Assembly (NCBI RefSeq): GCF_004000865.1
Contig: NZ_BIMB01000051.1
Span: 1-51,724 of the forward strand
Length of the DNA: 51,724 bases
Source of the DNA: Paenibacillus elgii NBRC 100335
GTDB taxonomy: Bacteria; Bacillota; Bacilli; Paenibacillales; NBRC-103111
Reading direction: 5' to 3'
The notes under the pieces are model-generated. The model had not been told where the DNA came from, searched no databases, and saw nothing but the letters and a program-made list of their open reading frames with translations. Of the stretch, positions 15,867 to 23,720 are shown piece after piece. Within the stretch, counting starts at the first letter, position 1, and every line of letters starts with the position of its first letter. The position numbers and the translations under genes were made by a program.

Positions 15867-16844
15867 CTACCATAAGCTGTGCTCGCTGATTTTGCGGCTG
15901 ATGTAATTCGCCGAACAGATGAAGATCAAGCTGATAACCCCCATGAACAGGTCGATGGCCGAGGCGTAGCTGAAATTGCCTTGAACAAGCCCCACCCGGT
16001 ATACGTAGGTTCCGATCATGTCCGCCGTCTCGTATACCGCGGGATTATACATGAGAAATACTTTTTCAAAACCGATCTCCAGTACTTTTCCCACGTTCAG
16101 AATGAATACGATTACAATCGCCGGCGCGATGCCGGGCAGCGTGACGTGCCACATTTTGCTCCAGCGTCCCGCTCCGTCGATGCCGGCGGCCTCATACAGC
16201 CCCGGGTCCACTGAAGTCAGCGCGGCGAGATAGATGATCGTCTCCCACCCGATATGCTGCCAAATTTCCGACAGCACGTAGATCGAGCGGAACATGCCGG
16301 GCTCCATCATGAAGTTGATCGGCTCGAAGCCGAGCGCACGTATCCAGTGGTTGATCACGCCGCCTGTCGGCGACAGGAACATAATGACCATGCTGGCTAC
16401 GATGACGTTCGAGATGAAGTGCGGCAAATAGCTTACGGTTTGCACGAACCGTTTGAACACGGCATTTTTCAGCTCGTGCAGCATGAGGGCGAGAACGATC
16501 GGTGCCGGAAATCCGAACACCAGCTTATACAGCCCGAGCAAAAACGTATTGCGCAGCAGCTTGAAAAAATCGGGGTTGCTCAAAAACATCTCGTAATATT
16601 TGAAGCCGACCCATTCGCTCGCCCAAATGCCTTTGAACACGTTATAATTTTGAAACGTAATAATCAGCCCGAACATCGGAGCGTAGCGGAACACCAGAAA
16701 ATAAATCAAGCACGGTAAAAACAGCAGCCACAAATATTTGGTCCGGTGCCACGTCCGGATAGCCCGGCTGCTTAATTTTTTATTCGTATACGCTGCCGGC
16801 TGCCGGGCCGTCAGCTTCATTCCCGCCGTCTCCTCCATTCCCAT
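15867..16844 (-). CDS. Carbohydrate ABC transporter permease, LplB type
   Basis: A 325-residue permease, first gene of the operon. It begins with a short cytosolic stretch, then a helix WLLFLPCLIYFLVFRYAPMFG and the LplB signature ITFQNYNVFKGI. The coupling loop is EAAGIDGAGRWSKMWHVTLPG. Three ATG codons (16850, 16844, 16838) sit in frame. GAGGGG touches the first, so I favour the second, six bases away. It is paired with the downstream YtcP-type gene and diverges from the AraC-type regulator gene. Confidence 0.92.
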   Translation of the reverse strand: MGMEETAGMKLTARQPAAYTNKKLSSRAIRTWHRTKYLWLLFLPCLIYFLVFRYAPMFGLIITFQNYNVFKGIWASEWVGFKYYEMFLSNPDFFKLLRNTFLLGLYKLVFGFPAPIVLALMLHELKNAVFKRFVQTVSYLPHFISNVIVASMVIMFLSPTGGVINHWIRALGFEPINFMMEPGMFRSIYVLSEIWQHIGWETIIYLAALTSVDPGLYEAAGIDGAGRWSKMWHVTLPGIAPAIVIVFILNVGKVLEIGFEKVFLMYNPAVYETADMIGTYVYRVGLVQGNFSYASAIDLFMGVISLIFICSANYISRKISEHSLW

Positions 16845-17010
16845 ACTCATCCCCTCTGTCTCGGTAGTTTGCCGGCTTGCCCTGCCTAAGCTCCGGTGTC
16901 AGCGTTAGCATAGCAAAGCGGCCGGCCGCCGCGAAACCCTCCAGATTGCCGGGGGATCGACTTTTGTTCGGAAATGTGACAGGATGCATACGAACCTGAA
17001 AAAATGAGTA

Positions 17011-17040
17011 TTGGGATCGGATCAACCGAACCTTTATAAT
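17011..17040 (+). promoter_or_regulatory. Promoter of the membrane AraC-type regulator gene
   Basis: TTGGGA at 17011-17016, 18 bases, TATAAT at 17035-17040, about 39 bases before the ATG. Bases 16857-17010 must hold the divergent operon promoter. A possible minus-strand -10 is TATGCT at 16907-16912, but I cannot fix its -35. Confidence 0.5.
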
Positions 17041-17078
17041 TGAGACATAGTTTCGCAGCACGAAAAGGAGGGCCATCC

Positions 17079-19325
17079 ATGCGCATCGCCTGGCCGGAGA
17101 AGTGGAGGACGAATTCCTTGTTTGCCCGGCTGCTTGTGAGCTTTCTTGCTATTATCCTGCTGCTGGCCGCCTTCAACTTCGGGTCGTTTCTTTATCTCAA
17201 GGGCAAAATCCACGACGAAATCGTCAAATACAACAGCCTGAATATGAAGCACACGATGGAAAGCTACGAAACGCATTTCAAGCTGACGATCGATATGCTG
17301 CTCAGCCTAAACCAGAACAACGAGCTGACCGCCAATCTGAACGTACTCCGCCAGCTGCCGCAAACGGCAGGGTCTGAGAAGACGGTCAACCTGCACGCGG
17401 AAATTAAGGCGCTGATGGCCAATCCGCTCATGTTTTATGAGAATATCGTGTTTTATTTCAAAAACGGAGACTTCGTGCTGGAAAAAGAAGGGACAAGCCG
17501 CGTGGAGGACATGTTCGGCAAGTTTTACCGCTCGCCCGCCTACCCGCCCGATTATTGGAGGGGACAGTTCGCAGAGCCGTATTTTTACCGCATTCATCCG
17601 GCAGCCGTATTTTCGCAGAAATATATGAATCTGGAGCAGGGCCTCGGGCGGCTCATTCCAGTCTCGGTCAAAAACGCGCTGTACCGCGACGTGCTCTTTC
17701 TCGTCTTCCTGGACGGCGATAAGATGGCGCGGACGCTCCATTACTCGCTGGACAACCCGTTCTTCATTCTGGACGAGCAGCAGAAGCTGATTTACGCCTC
17801 CGATCCGGACGCAGCTGCTGCGGCCAAGCTGCCGCTCTTTACGGAAGACGTGAGCGAGACGAAGCTGGGAGATCATTATTTGTTCCAGCAAAAAGGAAAG
17901 CACACCGGGTTCCGCTACGTCACGATGGTGCCGATCGAAAGCATCTCGTCCGAGCTGCTGCGGCTCAATCTGATTCTGATCTCGCTGCTCGCCGTCACGA
18001 TCGGGATTAGCGTCGTCACGTCGATACTGTTCAGCGTGCGCTTGAACTATCCGGTTCAGCGTCTGCTCCGCACGGTCCATCAATACAACGATCCGGGAGC
18101 GTCCGCCGATTTCCGTATCCGTGAATTCGAGCTGATCGGCGAACAGATCGGCAGGATGCGCCGGGATCTGTCGGACAAAAATTCGCTGCTGCGGTATTAC
18201 GCGTTTACCGACAAGCTGAAGCAGATTCATACGAGGCATCCGGATTTGAACGATATTTCGTTTATTCAAAAGCCGTTTACGCTGATCCTGTTCCAGCTTC
18301 GTTTCTTGCCGCGGTTTATGGAGGAGACGAGCCTCGCACGCGAGCGGGCGACCTACTTTATCCGGGAATATATCGAGTCTTATGTAAAGCGCTCTCATCC
18401 GGACGCGTTGACGTTCCAGATCGACAAGGATCAAATCTTGACGCTGGCGTTCAGCGAACATGGACAGCCGGTCGCAGACGATTGTCTGGCCGGCTTGAAG
18501 GAAGTGTTCGACTACGATAAGGATTGGTGCCATTTTACGATTGCGGTCTGCGGGCCCTCCCTGCCGGCGTCGGAGTTCGCCGCCGCTTACGAACGGGCGC
18601 TGATGCTTGCGGGAGAGCGCCAGCCGCTGGAGGAGACGCAGATCATCCGCCAATCGGCGGTTCGCCCGCCGTACCGGCTGACGGCGATGCAGGAGCAGGA
18701 GCTGCAGACGAAGGTGCGCTCCGGCAGCTTCGAGCCGCTGCGCCAGTGGATTCTGCAGCAGCTTGAGGCGCTGCGCGGGCGTGAAGCGACGGTCCCGGAG
18801 CTGCGGCGGTTTCTGCAGCAGACCGCGGGGCTGGCGTTGAAGGCCGTCGAAGCGGCGGGGCTACCGCTACAGGCGATGCCCGCCGAGCGGGAGCTGTTCG
18901 CGGACATCGAGCAGTGCTTCACGTACGCGGAGGCGCAGTCGCTGCTGGAACGCCTGCTCGGCCAGGCGACCGAGGCGATCGCCGCCTCCAGCGAACACAA
19001 AGATCCGGTGATCGAGTTCGTGAAGCGATATACGGAGGAGCATTTGAGCGAGGACGTCTCGCTCGATTTGATCGCCGACAAGCTGAATCTTTCCCGGGGA
19101 TATGTATCGACATATTTCAAGGAGAAGACCGGCATGAATTTCAGCGATTACCTGCACCATGTGCGCATCCGTCACGCGCAAGAGCTGCTGCTCGATCTTG
19201 AGCTCAAAATTCAGGATATCGCGCTGCGGCTCGGCTACCAGAACGTCAATTCGTTCATCCGCATGTTCAAGCGCTACTCCGGCATGACGCCGGGAGAGTA
19301 CCGCAAGAAGCAGAGCGGAGCGTAA
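17079..19325 (+). CDS. One-piece membrane sensor and AraC-type transcription regulator
   Basis: A 748-residue protein that puts an extracellular sensor and a DNA-binding domain in one chain. A first membrane helix (about residues 16-40) is followed by a Cache-like outer domain (about 41-290), a second helix (about 300-325, LNLILISLLAVTIGISVVTSILF), a cytosolic linker region of about 300 residues, and a C-terminal AraC helix-turn-helix pair (about 645-745) ending in GMTPGEYRKKQSG. There is no kinase or receiver domain. Proteins of this type commonly lie beside LplABC importers and switch them on. The ATG at 17079 has AAGGAGGG upstream. It diverges from the sugar operon. Confidence 0.9.
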   Translation: MRIAWPEKWRTNSLFARLLVSFLAIILLLAAFNFGSFLYLKGKIHDEIVKYNSLNMKHTMESYETHFKLTIDMLLSLNQNNELTANLNVLRQLPQTAGSEKTVNLHAEIKALMANPLMFYENIVFYFKNGDFVLEKEGTSRVEDMFGKFYRSPAYPPDYWRGQFAEPYFYRIHPAAVFSQKYMNLEQGLGRLIPVSVKNALYRDVLFLVFLDGDKMARTLHYSLDNPFFILDEQQKLIYASDPDAAAAAKLPLFTEDVSETKLGDHYLFQQKGKHTGFRYVTMVPIESISSELLRLNLILISLLAVTIGISVVTSILFSVRLNYPVQRLLRTVHQYNDPGASADFRIREFELIGEQIGRMRRDLSDKNSLLRYYAFTDKLKQIHTRHPDLNDISFIQKPFTLILFQLRFLPRFMEETSLARERATYFIREYIESYVKRSHPDALTFQIDKDQILTLAFSEHGQPVADDCLAGLKEVFDYDKDWCHFTIAVCGPSLPASEFAAAYERALMLAGERQPLEETQIIRQSAVRPPYRLTAMQEQELQTKVRSGSFEPLRQWILQQLEALRGREATVPELRRFLQQTAGLALKAVEAAGLPLQAMPAERELFADIEQCFTYAEAQSLLERLLGQATEAIAASSEHKDPVIEFVKRYTEEHLSEDVSLDLIADKLNLSRGYVSTYFKEKTGMNFSDYLHHVRIRHAQELLLDLELKIQDIALRLGYQNVNSFIRMFKRYSGMTPGEYRKKQSGA

Positions 19326-19377
19326 GCCGTGAGGACGTAAGCAGGCTGCAATCGGGCGAACGCAGCGAACAAGCAGT

Positions 19378-19417
19378 AAAAAAAGCGAGTCCCCCGTATA
19401 GAGGAACTCGCTTCTTT
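19378..19417. terminator. Bidirectional terminator between regulator and malic enzyme genes
   Basis: AAGCGAGT (19383-19390) pairs with ACTCGCTT (19406-19413), with an inner CC/GG. On the minus strand it is followed by a long T run, on the plus strand by TTCTTT, so it best serves the malic enzyme gene. Confidence 0.8.
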
Positions 19418-19461
19418 GGCTATGCTCGACGAGCTGTCTACCCGTTCGCGCCTGTCCGTTC

Positions 19462-20865
19462 TTACCGGAAATCCGGCGGAATCCGACGGGCGGTGCCGGT
19501 CAAGATCGCCGCTTCGATAATCGCGTGGCGAACTTTCTTCACGACATGCTCGTTGAAAATACTCGGGATAATGTACTGCTCGTTCAGCTCCGCATCCGTA
19601 ACAACGGAAGCGATGGCGCGTGCCGCGGCAAGCTTCATCGGCTCGTTGATATTGCGGGCGCGGCAATCAAGCGCCCCGCGGAAAATGCCCGGGAATACCA
19701 GGACGTTGTTAATTTGGTTCGGATAGTCGCTTCGGCCGGTGGCAAATACGCGCACATGCGGCAGCGCTTCTTCCGGAGCGATCTCCGGCGTCGGATTCGC
19801 CATCGCGAAGACGATGCTGTCCGGCGCCATGGCTTGGACATCTTGTCCGTTCAAGAGGCCGCCGCGGGATACGCCGATGAAGACGTCCGCGCCGCGGATC
19901 ACTTCTTTCAGTGTGCCGGGCTCGGCTTCCACCTGCGGTTGCTCGGCCAGCCACTGCCACATCGGATACTCGTAGGTGCCGCCGCGGACAATCGCGCCCT
20001 CGCGGTCGACCGGCACCAGCTTCGTAACGCCTGCGGCCAGCAGCATTTTGCAGATGGACACGCCAGCGGCGCCGATGCCGTTCACGACGACGCGCACGTT
20101 CTCAATCCGCTTGCCGACAACTTTAAGCGCATTCAGCAGTCCTGCGATAACGACGACGGCCGTGCCGTGCTGATCGTCATGGAATACCGGGATGTCGAGC
20201 TCTTCGTTAAGCCGGCTCTCGATCTCGAAGCAGCGCGGCGAGCTGATGTCTTCCAAGTTAATACCGCCGAAAATCGGGCTGATCGCCTTGATCGTGCGGA
20301 TAATTTCTTCCGTGTCCTTCGTATCGAGACAGATCGGGAAAGCGTCGACGCCTGCGAGCTGCTTGAACAGCATCGCTTTCCCTTCCATTACCGGCGCGGC
20401 CGCATGCGGACCGATATCGCCCAGACCGAGCACGGCGGTACCGTCGGTGATGACCGCTACGGTATTCCGTTTGATCGTCAGCGAGTACGCCTTTCTCGGA
20501 TTTTCGTGAATCGCCGTACATACCCGCGCAACCCCCGGCGTATAGACCCGGGACAAGTCGTCGCGGTTTTTGATCGGAAGGTTCGGCTGAACGGACACTT
20601 TGCCGCCCAAATGCACAAGGAACGTGCGGTCGGAGACGTTGATCAACTTGATGCCTTCATGCTGCTTCAGCGCTTCCACCACTTGCGATTCCGCGGATTC
20701 TGCCACATCCACGGTGATGTCCCGGATTGACGAATCCTTACCCGGCCGAATCACGTCGATCGAAGTGATATCTCCTCCGGATTTGCTGATTGCGGCGGCT
20801 ACATCCCCGAACGTGACCTTCTCGTGGTCTAATTCCACACGCAAGATAATACTCGTCTGTGCCAT
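19462..20865 (-). CDS. NAD(P)-dependent malic enzyme with N-terminal ACT domain
   Basis: A 467-residue cytosolic enzyme that oxidises and decarboxylates malate to pyruvate, linking the citric acid cycle with pyruvate. Residues 1-80 form an ACT ligand-binding domain, which suggests allosteric control. The catalytic body carries SRVYTPGVA, the AVLGLGDIGPHAAAPVMEGK motif, the metal site in FHDDQHGTA, and the nucleotide-binding VVNGIGAAGVS. The malic enzyme body resembles B. subtilis MleA/YtsJ; coenzyme preference cannot be read. The upstream gap (20866-20996) holds its promoter, which I cannot place with confidence. Confidence 0.93.
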   Translation of the reverse strand: MAQTSIILRVELDHEKVTFGDVAAAISKSGGDITSIDVIRPGKDSSIRDITVDVAESAESQVVEALKQHEGIKLINVSDRTFLVHLGGKVSVQPNLPIKNRDDLSRVYTPGVARVCTAIHENPRKAYSLTIKRNTVAVITDGTAVLGLGDIGPHAAAPVMEGKAMLFKQLAGVDAFPICLDTKDTEEIIRTIKAISPIFGGINLEDISSPRCFEIESRLNEELDIPVFHDDQHGTAVVVIAGLLNALKVVGKRIENVRVVVNGIGAAGVSICKMLLAAGVTKLVPVDREGAIVRGGTYEYPMWQWLAEQPQVEAEPGTLKEVIRGADVFIGVSRGGLLNGQDVQAMAPDSIVFAMANPTPEIAPEEALPHVRVFATGRSDYPNQINNVLVFPGIFRGALDCRARNINEPMKLAAARAIASVVTDAELNEQYIIPSIFNEHVVKKVRHAIIEAAILTGTARRIPPDFR

Positions 20866-20996
20866 GCTGTTATCCTTCCTTTTATATAAAATGATGTATC
20901 GAACCTAGTAATATGACCTGCAATAATCACATGTTATCACGACATTTATTTTTCGCGCAAATGAAAAACTCTATAATCCCCTATTAAATTCTTTTT

Positions 20997-22043
20997 TCAC
21001 CCATCCTTCTTTGCTTTCCCGATGGCTTGCTCCAGCATCTCCTTATTCATCGGCCCGGGATGCTTCTCCCGGATCGTTCCTTGCGCGTCGATGACGAACG
21101 TAGCCGGATAAGCGTTCACACGATACGCCTTGCCGACTTCGCCTTGACGGTCCAGCACGATCGGGAACGTGAGCCCCCATTCCTTGACCCATGCGCGCAC
21201 GACCGGCTCGCTGACCTCCGTCGACGTCGCGTTGACGCCGAGAATCGTCACGCCATTGCTCTCCTGCTCCGTATGCACCTGCTGCATATGCGGCATTTCC
21301 GCCTGGCACGGCGGACACCATGTCGCCCAGAAATTAAGCACGACCGTCCGCCCCCGGTAATCGGACAGCTTGACCGTCCGGCCGTCAAGCAATGGCAGCT
21401 CGAAGTCCGGCGCCTGCTGTCCGATTTTGAGACCGATGTTCGCCCCCGCTTCAACCGTGCCCGTCGAAGGCTTATCCCACACATTGGCGGCCAGCGATGC
21501 GATCAACGCATACCCGACGACGAAGACGACCGTCCGTTGAAGAAGGGGCTGCCACTCCCTCTTCGCTTTGGACACGAGCCAGAAGGCCGTTAAGCCTGCC
21601 GCGAGCAGCGCGTTGAGTCCCCAAGTGATGCGGCTCTCCTCTTCCGTAACAAAAATCAGCGCCGCGTAGACGGCATACCCCCCAATAACCGAGACAAGCA
21701 CCGAATCCATATAAACGGCTGCATTCAATTTTGCCTTTTTGGCTCGAAACCATACATATATACCGGACAGCAGCGTCGCCAGCCAGACGCCTTTGTCGCC
21801 GCCGCTGAAATAAAGCAGCGACATCGGGCTTGCCAGCACGCTCCCCGGATCGAAGACAAGGATACTCAGCTTCCAGCTGATTACCCACATAAGAAGCGCG
21901 TTCGAGACGATCGCGCCAAACGTTCCTCCGATGGAAGAACCTTTTAACCGCAGCCTCGAAATGACATAACCCGCCGCAACTGCCGCAATGACGACCAGCA
22001 TGCTTTTTTGCAGGATGAAAGGCCCCCATGTCCACGTTTCCAT
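20997..22043 (-). CDS. Membrane protein fused to a TlpA-like thioredoxin
   Basis: A 348-residue two-part protein. Residues 12-185 contain six or so membrane helices, with a weak resemblance to the prolipoprotein diacylglyceryl transferase (Lgt) fold but without its catalytic motifs. Residues 203-345 are a TlpA/ResA-type thiol-disulfide oxidoreductase with the active site Trp242-Cys-Pro-Pro-Cys246 and the following QAEMPHMQQ helix. Topology puts the thioredoxin domain outside the membrane. ResA-like proteins keep cytochrome c haem-binding cysteines reduced, and this genome makes a haem-c-containing oxidase (48357-49364). That link is an inference. The membrane part is unusual: most ResA proteins have one anchor. 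Confidence 0.83.
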   Translation of the reverse strand: METWTWGPFILQKSMLVVIAAVAAGYVISRLRLKGSSIGGTFGAIVSNALLMWVISWKLSILVFDPGSVLASPMSLLYFSGGDKGVWLATLLSGIYVWFRAKKAKLNAAVYMDSVLVSVIGGYAVYAALIFVTEEESRITWGLNALLAAGLTAFWLVSKAKREWQPLLQRTVVFVVGYALIASLAANVWDKPSTGTVEAGANIGLKIGQQAPDFELPLLDGRTVKLSDYRGRTVVLNFWATWCPPCQAEMPHMQQVHTEQESNGVTILGVNATSTEVSEPVVRAWVKEWGLTFPIVLDRQGEVGKAYRVNAYPATFVIDAQGTIREKHPGPMNKEMLEQAIGKAKKDG

Positions 22044-22201
22044 TGTTTGCTCACCGTTCTCTCGTCAAATGTCCTGCTTTCATTGTGGGGCGGCGACCGG
22101 ACGTTGTCAAATGGTGTCCCAGCTTGTGGAACCGGGCGATTTCCGCCATAGATTCCCAGGCTTGTACATATAACAACTAGAACTGCAGGAGGGATTTCCA
22201 C

Positions 22202-23017
22202 TTGAAAAAGCAACTTACCGCACTGTTACTCGCCACTACCGTCACGTTCAGCGTCGGAGCTTTGACAGCCGAACAAGCCCTTGCCGCGTCGAATGCCACC
22301 ATTGTCAGCGGCGTGAATTTCCGCAAGGCGCCGAATACGGATTCAGCCACCTACGGCCTTCTAAAAACAGGTGCAAAAGTAGACATTCTTGATAAGGTTA
22401 ATAATTATTGGTATAAAGTTCGCGACGATCAAGGCAGAGTCGGCTATATCTCCACAAGCAGCAAATACGTCCGCACCGACGGTTCCGGCGGCAGCACGCC
22501 CAACGGAGGCGGATCGTCCAATAGCGGAGGCTCGTCCAATGGCGGCAGCACGTCCAAGCCGAGTACGGGCAATAACAGTGAGATCGTTAACAAGGTTATT
22601 GCCGCAGGCAAAAAATATATGGGCACTCCCTACGAATTCGGCTCCAGCCGTTCGAACACCAGCACGTTCGATTGCTCCGACTTCACCCGCCAGGCGTTCA
22701 AGGAAGGCGCAGGGATTACGCTGCCTAGCGACTCGCGCGGACAAGCCGCTTACGTCAAGTCTCTCGGCGGCACGACAACGGATTGGCACAAGCTGAAGCC
22801 GGGAGATCTGATGTTCTTCATGGATTATAAAGGAACGAAAGCGTCGGCCTACCCGTCAGACAAATCGAATCAGCGCATCTCGCATGTGGGCATTTACCTC
22901 GGAGACGGTAAAATACTGCATACGTTTTCGAAAGCATCGGGCGGCGTACGCATCGACTCGATTGCGGGCAAGCACTGGGAATACCGCTTCGCCTTCGGCG
23001 GAAGCCCACTGAAATAA
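22202..23017 (+). CDS. Secreted SH3b and NlpC/P60 cell-wall endopeptidase
   Basis: A 271-residue exported peptidoglycan hydrolase that would cut the stem peptide (gamma-D-glutamyl to diamino acid bond). Residues 1-29 form a signal peptide ending ALAAS. An SH3b wall-binding domain (about 32-95) and a Gly/Ser/Asn-rich linker (about 96-130) follow, then the NlpC/P60 domain with the triad Cys158 (FDCSDF), His228 (ISHVGIY) and His240 (KILHTF). The start is TTG, nine bases after GGAGGG; no better start exists. It is a single gene with its own terminator. Related enzymes work in wall turnover or germination. Confidence 0.93.
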   Translation: MKKQLTALLLATTVTFSVGALTAEQALAASNATIVSGVNFRKAPNTDSATYGLLKTGAKVDILDKVNNYWYKVRDDQGRVGYISTSSKYVRTDGSGGSTPNGGGSSNSGGSSNGGSTSKPSTGNNSEIVNKVIAAGKKYMGTPYEFGSSRSNTSTFDCSDFTRQAFKEGAGITLPSDSRGQAAYVKSLGGTTTDWHKLKPGDLMFFMDYKGTKASAYPSDKSNQRISHVGIYLGDGKILHTFSKASGGVRIDSIAGKHWEYRFAFGGSPLK

Positions 23018-23027
23018 GCGTTTATGT

Positions 23028-23070
23028 AAAGCTCCGGTCCTCCTTATCAAGGGTGGCCGGAGCTTTTTTA
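23028..23070 (+). terminator. Intrinsic terminator of the NlpC/P60 gene
   Basis: AAAGCTCCGG (23028-23037) pairs with CCGGAGCTTT (23057-23066) and is followed by TTTT. It begins 10 bases after the stop codon. Confidence 0.88.
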
Positions 23071-23178
23071 TGCCGAGCGACTCGCGGAACGTTTGGTTCT
23101 AATGCCGGTCCGCAATCGGCAGAACGCCGCGCCCATACAAATGGACTTTCCTCTACCGCATACATAGTGCCTGCTCAG

Positions 23179-23371
23179 AAATTAGAGGAAGTGTAATGCG
23201 CTATCATCCCCATTTTTCCTGCACGCGCAAAAATAGATAACCCATGGTGCGCTAATGCCTCCATTCCAGGGGACGCGAACATTTTTCGACACGCTTAGAT
23301 GATCTCAGTTCCTCTATGTTCCGAAAATCACACCAACATTCCGCTTAGCGCATTGTGGTTCCTTTATTTTC
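23179..23371. repeat. Four-unit intergenic repeat, two units each way
   Basis: Units at 23179-23227 and 23231-23277 are direct imperfect repeats of about 48 bases sharing AAA-TAGA, TGCGCTA, CC-ATT and a final ACGCG. Units near 23285-23325 and 23327-23371 match the first half in reverse complement (TAGAGGAAC-like followed by GCGCTAA or TCTAAGCG). The cluster lies in a 650-base gap between a terminator and the end of a convergent gene. No coding frame is supported here. Confidence 0.6.
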
Positions 23372-23420
23372 TCAAGCTTGTGGTCCAGTCGAGGCTTGCC
23401 TGTTCCGAGTCTGATACAAG

Positions 23421-23584
23421 CCACGTCCGAGCTCATGCGTGGTTGGAACCGGATGTCATGTCCGGGTTCGCGTCAGATGCTACGTCCAGATCCTCCACCC
23501 GTTCCCTCAGCTTCTCGTAGACAAGACCCAGATAGTCACGCCTGGATCTGCACCTCTCTGCGCCGATGCCACGTCCGGGTTCGC
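23421..23584. repeat. Scattered 20-base repeats beyond the second sugar operon
   Basis: GATGTCATGTCCGGGTTCGC at 23452-23471 and GATGCCACGTCCGGGTTCGC at 23565-23584 match at 18 of 20 bases. Partial copies begin at 23421 and 23476. They lie in the 3' flank of the minus-strand binding-protein gene. A 79-residue minus-strand frame (23507-23746) runs through here, but it is low-complexity and lacks a credible ribosome binding site. Confidence 0.5.
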
Positions 23585-23720
23585 CCCGCTCTCCCTCGGC
23601 CCTGCTGTGAGATTCGCCTCCCCTTTTCCTCCCGCAAAGGGAGATGAAGCTTGCGGGCAGCATCCCAAAAAGCCGCCCCCGCCGCAGATTGCCTGCGCCA
23701 GAGACGGCCCCACCTCACGC

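Noticed and set aside
13402..15906. An 834-codon plus-strand frame opposite the binding-protein and permease genes
   Set aside because: It is antisense to two well-supported genes, has no ribosome binding site, and its residues (runs of Arg, His, Leu) follow from the GC-rich codon pattern of the real genes.
23179..23584. Possible CRISPR array
   Set aside because: Repeats differ in length and orientation, spacing is irregular, and no cas gene is present.
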